Shown here: positions 26,241-37,457 of the stretch, in pieces
Numbering within the stretch: the first letter of the stretch is position 1
Layout: the number at the start of each line of letters is the position of its first letter
Source: CAZHZT01 sp964537285
GTDB lineage: Bacteria > Bacteroidota > Bacteroidia > Chitinophagales > Saprospiraceae
Length of the DNA stretch: 64,000 bases
Reading direction: 5' to 3'
NCBI GenBank assembly: GCA_964537285.1
Contig: CAZHZT010000015.1
Span: forward strand, 1 to 64,000
The notes under the pieces: model-generated
What the model saw: only the letters and a program-made list of their open reading frames with translations
Told to the model about the DNA's origin: nothing
The model's database searches: none
Program-made: the position numbers and the translations under genes

Positions 26241-29200
26241 CTACTCCCCATCCCAGGGGAAATCACCACAGTTTACATTTAATATATTGATTTCCACATC
26301 ATCAGAAACAGATCCGCATTGGCTGGTTGGATCGCTGGTCAGCGTAAGGGTCACCCTTCCGTTTTGGGAATCCTGAGCGCTCGGCCGATAGAATTCCGCA
26401 ACTCCGAATGCGGCTGGATTTCCGAGTTCGTTTAGACTCCCATCTAGAAATATACCGTTGCCGCTGGAACTCCAGGCGCCTGTAAAGGAAGCCGGAATGA
26501 TGGAAGCGCCTATTTTAGAAAAGGCGACCGCTCCGGTAGCGCAAATTGTTGTGGCTTTCCCTGCTTCAACTTGTGTTTCGCAGATGAGGCCAAAATCAAA
26601 ACTATGGTTGACACTTCCCAGACCACTGCTTAAGAAAGGAATGATTGGTATATCACCAAACTGGCCGGCCTGAATAACCGGATTCGAATCATTCAGATCG
26701 GGCTGAGGAGACATGCCTGTATTCTCTTGTGTAGGTCGAAAAAGCAGGCCATTGACGGTTAAAATGCCTCCGGAAAATTGTCCTCCGGAACCAAATCCTA
26801 GGGTATAATTTTCTTCAGGATCCAGGTTTTCAAAATAATAAAAGCCATCCGGATTGCTCTGAACAGTAGATACAACCGCATTATTATCATCATAGAGCGT
26901 TACATTGACACCTTCGAGTGGATCCTCACAAGGGTCCTGAATACCATCCATATTGGTATCTATCCACAAATAATTCCCGACTTCAACCCGTTCAATTTGC
27001 TGACAAAGGACTTCTACATCGCCAATCCCTCCGGCTTTTCCAAATTGAGGCCCTGCTGAGGGGTCGCCAATACCACTATATATGGCATAAGCAAAATCCG
27101 TTAATCCGGTGGTATTATTCATCACTCGGGTGCCGGCAGCAAAAGGGCTACTGTTGACAGGGTCTGCCGTAGTAGTCACAACCTGGCCAGATCCGGGAGC
27201 GACAGCTAATGCTCCTGATCCGTTTTCCGAATGGACTAAAGCTGTACTTTGAAAGTAATCGTCATTGTAAAACTCACCAAACCCAGGACCCTGGAAATTA
27301 TCAGGTCCATACCCCGTTAAATCCCGAAATTCTGCATTGTTTTCCAGTACAAAGGTACTCCCGGCTTTAAACCCTCTTAAGACATCACCAGAACTGATGC
27401 CCAATTCGAATTTGGAATCGTCGGGATAACGGTCTAGAGAGCCTAATTGTAAGGCCGATGCTCTATCCATGATAGCGATTACGATATCGCCGTTTTTATC
27501 AAACTCAATGTCAGAAAATATAGGTTGTGGATGAATAACCGCCTCCGTTGTTTGACCAATCTCACTCTGGACATCAAAATTATTTGGATCGTCCTCCCAA
27601 GGGCGCCATTCTCCAAAATTGGTAGCTGCCGGGTTTTGAACTTCCGGAGATCCTTTGGGATAAGTCAACGGAATATTAAGTAATTGAGTAAACGAAGCCG
27701 TGGCAACACTGGTAGCCCCAGAGGTAGCTTCGATACTATACAAATAGGCTCTCAGATCTGCTTCGCTTTTTGAGACAGACGCATCGCAGACCAGTCCAAT
27801 ATAAACTTCCCCACCGTAAACCGATAATCCCCATGGACGCATTTCTCCGGTAGCGCTGCCACAAGGGTCAGGAAGGTCAACTGAAGTGACCTGACCACTT
27901 CCAGGAATGTTAGTACCTGCATCTGTTCCGGTTGCAGAGGGAACGTAATTACTTAAGTCAATTTTATAAAGCTTTTTCTCAGATAAGTTGGTGACGTATA
28001 GCACATCATTTTCCGCATCCATCTCGATATCACCAATCCCCATTTTACCTACATCATCGAATGCATCTGGGTCAATACTGGCAATAATGGGACTAGTAGA
28101 AAGATTTCGAGGAGGTTCTGTTCCAAAGTCAAAGCCTAATCCTCCGGCATCCAGATCGATAAAACTGAAGGTGGGGTTTGTCATGCCGGAATTAAGATCG
28201 GTGACATATAGCCCACCCAGGCCGAGCGGCCCCAAACCGACGTGCCTTCTTAGTACAGCTGATGAATACATCAAATTTCTTTTCGGATCATAAGCCAATC
28301 CCCAAACAGCTCCGGTTTGACCATGTAGCCCATAGTATACATTATCTGATCCGGCGGGGTTAGATCCAAATGCAGGTGTGGATTCAGCATCATAAGGATA
28401 GCCCACAATGGTTGGTTCATTGGGAGTACTAGTAATCGACCCTCTGGCATAACAGGTGGTCATGATCATGGGATTAGCCTGACAGAAGGAGCTAAGAATA
28501 TTTAATCCCAGATTAACGCCGCAGGTATTCGGCATGGCAAACTGAACAGTAGTATAATTATTGGCAATCCCACTGGTAGGTTCATAGCGGTCTAATGACG
28601 GAGGGACAATGAATTCTAAACGATATCGGCTATTATCATCCAATCCCAGGAAGAAATAGTCGCCATTTTCGTCTGTGGTAGTTCCACCAAGAGAAATACT
28701 GCTTCCATCACTATTACAGCCAAAAAGGTTAACGGTGATCCCTGCAATTCCCTTATCATCACCTGCGTCCATGGCGCCGTTGGCATTAAAATCTTCAAAA
28801 ACACTTCCTCCCAGCGTCCCGGAGGCTGTCACGCAAGGATCGGGTATACACGGTGCAGGAGCATCATAAGTACTCATATCATTGCATGCAGCATTCAATT
28901 CAAATTCAGCATTGATGGGGTTACCAGCTGAATTATCCGCATCTACAAAAAACGTTACAATCTGAGGAGAAGAAAGTAATTTGTAACCTGCAATATTTTG
29001 ACTTTGATCCACATAGGGCGCTTCCTGAAAAATATATTTAGTCTGTCCCGCCAGGGTTACTTCTATGCGGTCCATTCGGGGATCGCCTAAACCACCTAAA
29101 AATATCGGTCCTGGAGGGTCTACCCAACTTACTTCCACCTCAACTGCTGCTTGGCTGGCCATGCTTACCGGATCATAGAAACAATCGGAGACAGTTACTC

Positions 29201-30959
29201 TGTCAATAGACACCATGCAATTAGAGGGAGGGATGAACAACTCGATATCATTACCATCTCCTCCCATATAGGAAATCATTAGACTAATACCAGGGTTGGA
29301 GGTAGGCACCGAGGCACCTTCTGCTAGTCCGTTAAAAGTAGTCGTTATGGGATCTCCGCCATCATTATCTACAATTACGAACACATCTCCTGCGATAGGT
29401 GAAAAGCTACCCAGGTCAACTGTCAGGGAAACGTTATTCCCGATGGTAACACCACCGCCCGTAACCGCAATTTGGTCATGGCCAGCAGGATCACCAGGAC
29501 CATCGGTTCCCAAAACTTCAATATCAAAGGAGCTATTATCTGCAAAAATCTGATCACCAGAAACAGCGAATATGCCCGGAGAACTTCCCGGGATGACGCT
29601 TCCGTCAAGCGTAACCGAAGTAGCAGTGACATCATTTCCGGAATCATCGGTATCAAAAATACTCGTTCCGATAAATTGAACCGGATCGGTGAAATTGGCA
29701 GATTGAATTTCTATACTAGTTGTTTTGGTAGCATCTCCGATAATAATAGAACTAAAGCCATCGGTCAGGACGTTTGCCAGGATGGCATCCGAAATGACCA
29801 TATCTGCTGCAGCTCCGCCTACTCCAATGGAACCAGCAGTGAATGGGAAAAAGGTAAGTGTCCCGCTTCCAGAGATAGAAGCGGCGTTATTTAGCGAAAG
29901 GATATCGGCTTCTACGGAAATAGTTCCGGTACCATTTGCATCAATAGAAGAACCACTCCCCATAAAGAAACCCAAAGTGTTATTCCCACTGGAACTGACA
30001 GTAATATTTCCCGAGCCGGTGGTTGTTACAGAGGCATTAAAGAACAAATGAACACCAGGTGCATCAGATGGTGTGGATGCTTTATCTCCCCTTAATGTAA
30101 TATCTCCGTCAGCAGAAGTGACATTAATACCATCTCTGATCTGGAGGGATCCGGATCCTTCCGAAGCATCCAAAGATATGGAGCCCGATCCGGTAGTAGA
30201 TAAATTCCCTCTGATGGAAATAAAATCACCAGAGAATTGTATGTTCCCTCCGTTTACCATAATGGGTGTATTAGAAAGTACCAAGGATAATCCGGCCCCA
30301 CCCAATACAGAAACATCATCCGTAAAAACCGGAAGAGGGGTAGGACTACCACCTGGTCCTCCCAAACGAATACGACTTGTCCCCATTCCATCTTTTACAT
30401 CTACTAATAATCCATTAACTCCTGCATCTGAGAAAGTAACTGAAGTACCTGTTCCTCCGCCAACAGCTGTTGCGTCAATGGTATTTCCTGATAATTCATT
30501 TATAGTGAACATGTTTGTTCCTGCATCATATAAAATATCCAATTCATCCGTTGAATTACCACCATTAATATCGGTAATGGTGAGGATTCCTCCGACAAGA
30601 GTGATTTCCGTTTCTGACATAACAGAAGGGGTAGAATGAGGAGTCGTAATACCGATCGCGGAATTACGATCATCAAAACCATCATCATCATCTTCTTCTT
30701 CTTCTTCTTCTTCTTCCGAGGATGAATTATTGTCACTATGAATTCCGTCTGCATCCAACTGCTCGACAGTTGGATTAGCAACCAAACCACCGCTTGGATC
30801 CGTAAAGGCATCATTGGAAATGCCAGTGGTGTTAGCGTCCCAGGTTATGGTCAAAGATTCGCCATTTGTATTGAGCGCTCTCTGGGTATTTATATCAGGG
30901 AAAATTCCGAATAGCAGTAAACCCAGGATTAGTGACCCAAAAATGGAAATAAAATTCAT
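26241..30959 (-). CDS. Large SdrD-like secreted protein
   Basis: A 1572-aa protein with an N-terminal hydrophobic signal (ISIFGSLILGLLLFGIF). Near residues 80-100 is an acidic run of eight Glu and four Asp, coded by a near-pure GAA/GAT tract. Residues 100-580 are beta-helix or filamentous-type repeats. SdrD-like B domains are near 715-820 (FEDFNANGAMDAGDD) and 1325-1420 (YLWIDTNMDGIQDPCED), with a propeller-like region between them (GLGGLYVTDLNSG). It ends NVNCGDFPWDGE without a T9SS or other sorting domain, so the C-terminus may be lost. An IS element sits 20 bases upstream of the ATG, cutting it from its promoter. Confidence 0.8.
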   Translation of the reverse strand: MNFISIFGSLILGLLLFGIFPDINTQRALNTNGESLTITWDANTTGISNDAFTDPSGGLVANPTVEQLDADGIHSDNNSSSEEEEEEEEDDDDGFDDRNSAIGITTPHSTPSVMSETEITLVGGILTITDINGGNSTDELDILYDAGTNMFTINELSGNTIDATAVGGGTGTSVTFSDAGVNGLLVDVKDGMGTSRIRLGGPGGSPTPLPVFTDDVSVLGGAGLSLVLSNTPIMVNGGNIQFSGDFISIRGNLSTTGSGSISLDASEGSGSLQIRDGINVTSADGDITLRGDKASTPSDAPGVHLFFNASVTTTGSGNITVSSSGNNTLGFFMGSGSSIDANGTGTISVEADILSLNNAASISGSGTLTFFPFTAGSIGVGGAAADMVISDAILANVLTDGFSSIIIGDATKTTSIEIQSANFTDPVQFIGTSIFDTDDSGNDVTATSVTLDGSVIPGSSPGIFAVSGDQIFADNSSFDIEVLGTDGPGDPAGHDQIAVTGGGVTIGNNVSLTVDLGSFSPIAGDVFVIVDNDGGDPITTTFNGLAEGASVPTSNPGISLMISYMGGDGNDIELFIPPSNCMVSIDRVTVSDCFYDPVSMASQAAVEVEVSWVDPPGPIFLGGLGDPRMDRIEVTLAGQTKYIFQEAPYVDQSQNIAGYKLLSSPQIVTFFVDADNSAGNPINAEFELNAACNDMSTYDAPAPCIPDPCVTASGTLGGSVFEDFNANGAMDAGDDKGIAGITVNLFGCNSDGSSISLGGTTTDENGDYFFLGLDDNSRYRLEFIVPPSLDRYEPTSGIANNYTTVQFAMPNTCGVNLGLNILSSFCQANPMIMTTCYARGSITSTPNEPTIVGYPYDAESTPAFGSNPAGSDNVYYGLHGQTGAVWGLAYDPKRNLMYSSAVLRRHVGLGPLGLGGLYVTDLNSGMTNPTFSFIDLDAGGLGFDFGTEPPRNLSTSPIIASIDPDAFDDVGKMGIGDIEMDAENDVLYVTNLSEKKLYKIDLSNYVPSATGTDAGTNIPGSGQVTSVDLPDPCGSATGEMRPWGLSVYGGEVYIGLVCDASVSKSEADLRAYLYSIEATSGATSVATASFTQLLNIPLTYPKGSPEVQNPAATNFGEWRPWEDDPNNFDVQSEIGQTTEAVIHPQPIFSDIEFDKNGDIVIAIMDRASALQLGSLDRYPDDSKFELGISSGDVLRGFKAGSTFVLENNAEFRDLTGYGPDNFQGPGFGEFYNDDYFQSTALVHSENGSGALAVAPGSGQVVTTTADPVNSSPFAAGTRVMNNTTGLTDFAYAIYSGIGDPSAGPQFGKAGGIGDVEVLCQQIERVEVGNYLWIDTNMDGIQDPCEDPLEGVNVTLYDDNNAVVSTVQSNPDGFYYFENLDPEENYTLGFGSGGQFSGGILTVNGLLFRPTQENTGMSPQPDLNDSNPVIQAGQFGDIPIIPFLSSGLGSVNHSFDFGLICETQVEAGKATTICATGAVAFSKIGASIIPASFTGAWSSSGNGIFLDGSLNELGNPAAFGVAEFYRPSAQDSQNGRVTLTLTSDPTSQCGSVSDDVEINILNVNCGDFPWDGE

Positions 30960-30979
30960 GAGGTACTTTTTTGATAGTT

Positions 30980-32373
30980 TTGAAAACTACGGAAAACTAT
31001 TCAAGCATTTGTTGTAAGAGCTCTTGAATTTGATCTTCCGAAAAATTATGTTCATTGAAAAATTGTCTAGCGATTATGTAATGGGCAAGGATCTCAATTC
31101 CTTTCAAAAAGAAGTGAAGAGTAACTTTTCCTTTACCACCGGCCATTTTACAAATGAGAATCATGTATTCATTGTGAGTCAATTCGGGCTCTCGTTCGTA
31201 AAAATAAGCGCCGACGAAATAGCAAAGTAGTATGATGTGTTTAATAGCGGACAAATCCCGTACCTGGAATTCTTCCCAGCCCAATTTGTCTTTCAAAAAC
31301 TTAAACACCCCTTCTATCTTGCTTCGCTTCAAATACAAGTGGTAAACATAAATGGCCATATCCTCGCTAAGGACTTCGTGGTTGGTAACCAAAAGCATGG
31401 GATTGGAAAAAACAGCTTTTCCTGTACTACTGAAAAGCTCGATGCGCACGACCCAGTACCAGCCCGTTCCCAAATGCATACGTTCATAATGGAAGCGGGC
31501 CTTGACATTTTGATAAGATTTGCCTCTGTATCTGAAGTGCTCATAGATTCGTTCAAAACTTTTGGCAAGAGGCTTTTTTACTAGCTTGACGGCTACTTCT
31601 TTTTGCTTTTTGTCGTCCCAGGTTTGGACATCTGAATTCCGGTTGATTTTTAATCGGACAACAAACTTGTCCTGTAATTCCTCCTCTAGAAAAGCAAAAT
31701 ATTCCTGATCATCTGCTTCTCTATCTATTAAATGTGTGAGGACCTGATCGGGAGTTTGGCTTTTTAACGTCTGGCTAATTGCTCGTATTTGGGAAAAGGC
31801 CAAGTCCTTTTTGTCAAATGAAAAATCGGGATCTTCTCCTTTATAGTCCTCTTCTTCACTACTGAATGGATTACACCCTAATAGATGAATACGATCCGGG
31901 CCCAGAGCAATACTATTAAAACTGCGATAGCCATTTACTACTTTTCCTTCAAGGGATCGAACTTTATCTATGGCTTCCATCTTTTGGGAATAAGGTTTTC
32001 GAATGTCACAGGAATCATGTACGATTACTACACTAGGTTGACCCTGTAAGGCATCGGCCGTATCTTCCCGGAATAAGCAGTTTATAGCTTCGGAGTTAAT
32101 GCCCTGTTCATCCGGCTTTTTTAGCAAATACGAAAAGCGTTCATATTCTGCCTTGTCTCCGGATAGGGTCCATATTTTGCAACTTTGGCCGTCTTTCATC
32201 TTTTTCAATAGATCGCTAAACGTTTTTTTGAGCGGGAATCCTTAAGGGTTTCAACCGCATTTATGAAATAGTCGTTAAAAGTCATGAAATCTTTTTTTAG
32301 CTAAGTAACGATTTATTTTAATATGTTTTATTTCACTTTTTAAAAAAAAAACTACGTTTTCCGTAGTTTTCAA
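30980..32373 (-). mobile_element. IS4-family insertion sequence, 1394 bp
   Basis: Terminal inverted repeats of 18 bases, TTGAAAACTACGGAAAAC at the left end and its complement at 32356-32373. Flanked by the direct repeat GATAGTT (30973-30979 and 32374-32380), the target duplication. It encodes one transposase on the minus strand. Inserted in the leader of the 1572-aa protein gene, same orientation as that gene. Confidence 0.88.
30997..32285 (-). CDS. IS4-family DDE transposase, possible -1 frameshift
   Basis: The main frame (start at or before 32208) has the first Asp in VIVHDSCDIRK, the second in THLIDREADD, and the YREK-type third motif YLKRSKIEGVFKFLK, matching Y-x2-R-x3-E-x6-K of IS4 transposases. 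An upstream ATG at 32283-32285 opens a short frame (MTFNDYFINAVETLKDS) that joins the main frame only through a -1 shift at a run of seven A residues near 32223-32229. The joined product would be about 430 aa, a normal IS4 length. Either programmed slippage or a one-base loss. Confidence 0.88.
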
Positions 32374-32861
32374 GATAGTTTAAAAGTTGCTTTCCGTTAT
32401 TGTTCCAGACTTCAAGATAAGGATCTAATCATCTGAGCTTACATTCGTTATTTCTCCTGTAGCAAAGTTAGCAAATTTTGTATCTCTTTTAGAAATATAC
32501 CGAAAAATAAAAAAAAATGTGTAACTACTCAGCAATTTTGGATTGTGCCACTACGCTGTAGTGGATTAAGCTTTGATTTTTCTGCCCAGGTTTTTCAACC
32601 CGGAGTTATGATCTGGCCTGCCATGCTCTGGCATGGGCCTGACTCGCCGAAAGGATGACTGGCGATTGGGCTGTTGGGTGATATGTTTGGGCAGTACCTT
32701 CTGACTAAGGGATCGGGCACTAAATACCTGACAGTTTTCGCGGCTTCTTTTGGCGGTATCGTTCGTTGCGTATCGGTCAGCTTGTTAATATTTTTTTAGA
32801 GCTTCCAGGAACTTTAGAAATATATTTTTCATAAGTTTGAATACAACGAGAAAGCGAATCC
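32374..32861. other. Intergenic region right of the IS element
   Basis: Holds the displaced leader and promoter of the 1572-aa gene (minus strand, up to about 32500), then about 350 bases with short GC-rich inverted words such as CCATGCTCTGGCATGG, and the upstream region of the truncated gene at 32862. No other gene seen. Confidence 0.5.
32463..32470 (-). promoter_or_regulatory. Bacteroidota -7 box TAACTTTG
   Basis: On the minus strand TAACTTTG fits the phylum -7 consensus TAnnTTTG. It points toward the 1572-aa gene and lies about 90 bases before the IS insertion site, so it was probably that gene's promoter. A clear -33 box was not found. Confidence 0.5.
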
Positions 32862-33215
32862 ATGCGAAACTTATACTATCCTGTTTTACTCTATCCTCTT
32901 CAGGAGAATGCCGTATTGGGCCTTCTGCTGTCACCTTCCGGGAAAAAGGTCGTCGGGAAGTCGGAAAGAGAAGTGTTAAAACTATTGTATGATTTTTTGT
33001 TCAGGCAATACAAGAAAAGCGGTGAATTCGAGGACGTAGATCGGGAAGAGGTTCGCATGCGTACTTACCATTTTTCCGTCAAGCCTACTTTTCAAGATCA
33101 ACGGGGGCATTTTCCGGCTTCTGAAAAGCTGGAGGTTCCCGTTACGGCCATCTACGGCTTTACCCGGGACGGGTTTTGGGAATGCGACCTTCCCCAGCAT
33201 TATCGAGGTTGGTAA
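32862..33215 (+). pseudogene. 5' fragment of unrecognised gene
   Basis: The frame begins MRNLYYPVLLYPLQENAVLG and continues as a well-formed cytoplasmic N-terminal domain to about residue 106 (GFTRDGFWECDLP), then runs into the reversed 5' end of a beta-helix gene at about 33182, giving an accidental tail QHYRGW. The rest is missing. I do not recognise the family; the domain has an alternating beta pattern and no signal peptide. Confidence 0.6.
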
Positions 33216-33288
33216 CGGTAATCGTAGTGGCTTGTAATCCCAAAGCCATTAGGCATAGAGCCAGAAGAATGGTGTACGTCTTTTTCAT
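33185..33288 (-). pseudogene. 5' fragment of beta-helix gene, second copy
   Basis: Translation MKKTYTILLALCLMALGLQA then TTITVTNLDNAGEG matches the first 34 residues of the gene at 24698. It ends at the junction with the plus-strand fragment. As at 24.7 kb, it lies directly downstream of an HTCS gene on the same strand, so the sensor plus beta-helix arrangement has been duplicated. Confidence 0.8.
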
Positions 33289-33413
33289 GAGAAATAAATT
33301 TAAGTTTGTTAAAGTTCGTTTATGTAACGGCACAAATTTGTCTTCTGCAATCCGTTGCAGTTGCAAATCTAGCGGACCAAGCCCGGCAGCGGTTTTCCTA
33401 TTTCCGCAAAAGC

Positions 33414-36400
33414 TTATCTTATTTTGTCACGGAGCTCGGAAGGGCTGATATCAAAGGTTTTCTTGAAATCCCGGGAGAAGTTGGAAGGTTTTTGATAACC
33501 ACAGCGGTAGGCAATATCAGAGATGCGATCGGCGGAATTTTCCAGCCAAAAGCGGGCCTGTTCCAGGCGAAGGCGCCTTAAATAAAGAGAAGTGGAAGAG
33601 CCGGTGAGGGCTTTTATTTTCCGATCCAATTGCGAGCGGCTGATGGCCAACTTCGAGGCGAGCCATTCGGGCCCGAAGTTATCTTCGGCCATGGCTGCTA
33701 AAGTGTGTTTTCGTATTTCCAGGAGGAATTGTTCATCCAGGCTATTAGGCTCATTTTCGACTTTTTCAAGATGCAAGTACTTCTGTTGCAATCGCTGCTT
33801 TTTTTCCAATAAAGCGGCTATTTGTACCAGCAGCTCTTTTTTGAGGTAAGGCTTGGTCAGGTAAGCATCGGCTCCTTGAGCCACCCCTGTGATCCGGTCA
33901 TCCGGGGCCGTTTTAGCGGTAAGCATGATGATGGGAATGTGGCAGGTCAGCAATTCGCTTTTTAAAAGCTTACACAGCTCAATGCCTTCCATTTCAGGCA
34001 TCATCCAGTCGAGGATGATGAGGTCGGGTAAATTTTGTTGCGCTTTTTCCAGCCCTTCTCGCTCATTCAGAGCCGTTTCGAGTTGATAGTTTTCGCTCAA
34101 TTGCAGTGCCAGCAATTGTTGCATGGCCGGATTATCTTCTACGATCAATAGTTGAGCTTGATGTTGTTCCCCAGCTTTTTTATTCGTAGCCTCATCCTTT
34201 TTCAAAAAGGAGATGTCCTTTCCGTTTCCTTGATGAGTTAAGTTAGTCACTAGTAGTATTGGAGAAGGAAAGTTCAAGGTAAAACGAGTGCCGCGCCCCG
34301 GCTCACTTCCCAGGTACACTTGACCTTCCAACAGTGCGGTGTATTCTTTTACCACAGAAAGACCGATGCCGGCACCTTCAGCTGTCTTCTGCTCCAAACT
34401 TCCTTTTTGAAAAAAGCGATCAAATACTTTCTGCTGATCTTGGGGGGCAATTCCAATGCCATCATCTTCCACCTGGAGGCGAAAGCCTTTTTCGTATTTA
34501 TCCAAATACACCTTTATACTTCCTCCATTTTTGGTAAACTTAAGGGCATTGTGCAGGAGGTTGCTCAGGATAGTGCTCAGTTTCTCCGGATCAGTTTGAG
34601 CAATCATGGACGAATAGGCCGTTTGAAAAGTAAGATCGATGCCTTTTTGCATAGCAAACCTTCGATATTGATCTATTTGCTCCTTCACCAAATTATGTAA
34701 TTCTACTTCTTCCAGATCTGCTTTAATCTCTTTTTTATCCATTTTGGAGAGATCAATGAGTTGTTCTACTAATTTGAGCATATTCTGATTTTGCGCTTTA
34801 ATCGCACTTAGCCCTTTTTTAAGCTCTTTATCAGAAAAATGCTGCTGCATTTCGGTGGCCAGCCCTTCAATAAGCGTAAGGGGTGTTCTAAATTCATGCG
34901 ACACATTGCCCAGCATTTTGGAACGGAAAGCGTCTATTTCTTTGGCTTTTTGCGCTTCGGCTAATACCAGCTTCCTCTTGAGTTGCCAGCGATAAAACAA
35001 AAGCGTAAGCACAATAAAACCGGCAAATAAAAGGGCATAAAACCAGTTGGTTCTCCAAAAGGGGGGAACAATTTTCAGTGACAGCAGCGCTTTTTCCGGC
35101 GAAGCCAACCCTTCATTATTGACAGCTTTGACCGAAAAGTGTAGGTTCCAGGCGCCAAGCCCGGATAACTCGCATAGCTTCGCCCTTTGAGGTCCACCCA
35201 GCTTTCATCCAGTCCCTCTAATTTGCAGTACAATTTGACCTTATCGGGAAAATTATACGCCACATAAGAAATATTGAATTCCAAAAAATTCTGATCATAA
35301 GGCAATTTGAGGACTTGAGTAGGCAGCTGATCCAGTGCTTTGCCCATAATCTCCATGCCTTTTAAATAGGGAATCGGAATCTCTTTGTTTTTTTCAAGGG
35401 TAGAAAGATCGATCTGCCCGATATGCGTAGCCCTTCCCATAAAAAGTACATCATCGGGCGTAATAGCCAGTTCTGCACGGTGAGGAAAGTCATAGTCTTT
35501 CTCATATCGTTCCAAAGCAAAGGTACTTCTATTCATTTTCACCAAATCGCCTTTATTGGTGGATAACCACAAATCGCCATTGCTATCGGCCACACCATGA
35601 TCAAACTGCCCGTGATAAAAAGGAATGATTTTCACAATCCCTGCTTCCAGGTTTTCAGGATCGGTCATGCCGAGCCCTTCAATCAAGCCGGTTACCCAGG
35701 TAATGCCTTGCTTATCTGTAAAAAAAGCATGCCCGGCACCCAGTAATTTACCATCTTGCTCAAATGAATAGCGGATAAAACGATCTTTTTCAGGCAAATA
35801 AATGACCATTCCATTATCTCTTCGGATCCAGATGCGGTTTTGATGATCTTTGTGTAAATAATTTACCCAGCCTGCATTATCTGATTCATGAAAATGGAGT
35901 TGCTTGCTCAGGTCTTCAACCCTTCCATCTATATTGATCCTGAACAGTTGGCCACTGTAAGTGCTTACCCAAATGCGATGTTGGGCATCTTCCAAAAAGT
36001 AAGCGGCATGTCCTTTCATGTTTTCTATTTGATAAGGAAACAAATCGAATCCCCCTTTCCTTTTTTGAAAGATCCGGTTATTTCCCAAAACCAGCGTGCC
36101 ATGTTTTTCAGAAAACAGCATATCCCGGCATGAATACTTTCTGTATTTGGTATTGAAACTCGCTTTTGGCAGCTTTTCTACTGACCATTGCTGTTGCTTT
36201 GGATCAAGCCTATGGATACCATCTCCCAGGTGCGTCGGACAGATCAACACATCAGCGCTATCGTCCCAGATTAAGCGCGTAAACAAATAACTACAATCAA
36301 TCGTATCCGGATTTTGAATACTCCTGTATGTTACTTGTTCCTGAATGGGGTTATACACTTTTAACCCATAAGCCGTGGACCAGCCCCGGCCATTTTCTTC

Positions 36401-37372
36401 AAATAACATTACATGATATTAGCCATATTTTTTATCGAGAAAAAAATCGGTAAAGCGATTTGTCCCAGGATCGTAGAGCGCCGTTCCATACTCCCTATAG
36501 GCTACCCATCCCTTACCATTAGGTGAAAACACAATGGATCTTGCACTCCAGTTTAAGGCACGTTTGTGAGGCGGAATTAATGTGGAATCACTTAACAATT
36601 CAAATCGGCCGGTTTGGGGCTCAAAGCGAAAAAGGCCTTGCCATCCGGCAGTGTACACATTACCGTGCGGCCCCACTCTTATCCAACTAGAGGAATACAT
36701 GGATTCCGGGAATAGTTCGGGCTGCGTGTCAAACGCTTGCGGAAAGAGCAGCTTCACTTCATTGGCCTTTTTATCCCATCGGATCAAGCCATTGAGGGTA
36801 GCTATCCAAAACAGCTCCGGCATACCAGGATCTTCTACGATATCGAGAATAGCATTGGTTGATAAGGTACTTTTGGGAAAAAGGGACTTATTGAGAAATA
36901 AAACTTGTACGAAACTATCTTTTTCAGGCAGGTATTGCCATAATCCCTCCTTTTCAATCCCAACAAAGATATCGCCCCTGCTGCTTTTATACAAATCCCT
37001 TATTTTCCTTTTGGGGAAGTATGCAGGAGCATACAAGCGCCTTTCAAATTTGGAAAAATAACCAAGCCCTTTATCGTTCCCCACCCAAATTCGGTTTCTT
37101 TCCTCGTCAATTTCCATGGCAAGCAAGGATTTGAAGTGGATAGGAAAGGTGTTGAAGGTATCGAGGAAGTGGGTGGTTTGATTACCGTCATAGGAAAACA
37201 GGCCATCAGGGGTTGCAAACCACATGATACCCAGGCTATCTTTTTTTAATTCATAAACATGTCCTTTTATTTCATTCGTATAAACAGGCCAGCCTAGCTG
37301 CTCTTGAGCAACGGCCAGGTGAGAAAGCAACAGAAAAAATAAAGTTATATGATATTGGGGTGACAACTTCAA
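33414..37372 (-). pseudogene. Full-length HTCS hybrid sensor, broken
   Basis: About 1320 codons. In order: signal peptide (residues 1-22), two-component propeller repeats (GIMWFATPDGLFSYDG and others), a Y_Y_Y domain (near 35150-35300), a membrane helix (YALLFAGFIVLTLLFY), HisKA with LGNVSHEFRTPLTLIEG, HATPase with intact G1 (DDGIGIAPQD) and G2 (GAGIGLSVV), receiver (IVEDNPAMQQ, LDWMMPEME) and AraC-type HTH. TAA at 36419-36421 interrupts a continuous frame (KKYG-stop-YHVMLFEENG; Gln expected), and one T is missing near 35140, shifting the frame before VKAVNNEGLASP. All catalytic motifs are otherwise preserved, suggesting recent loss. HTCS proteins control glycan-use or surface-protein genes. 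Confidence 0.9.
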
Positions 37373-37457
37373 CTTGTTTTGATTAAAAAACTAAAATTTA
37401 CCGGCAGCACTCTCAAAAAATATCAAGAGTTTCAATGATGTTATCAAAGGCTAAGTT

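Noticed and set aside
29472..30639. Long plus-strand frames opposite the 1572-aa gene
   Set aside because: Low-complexity antisense translations of beta-repeat coding sequence, with no start context or domain features.
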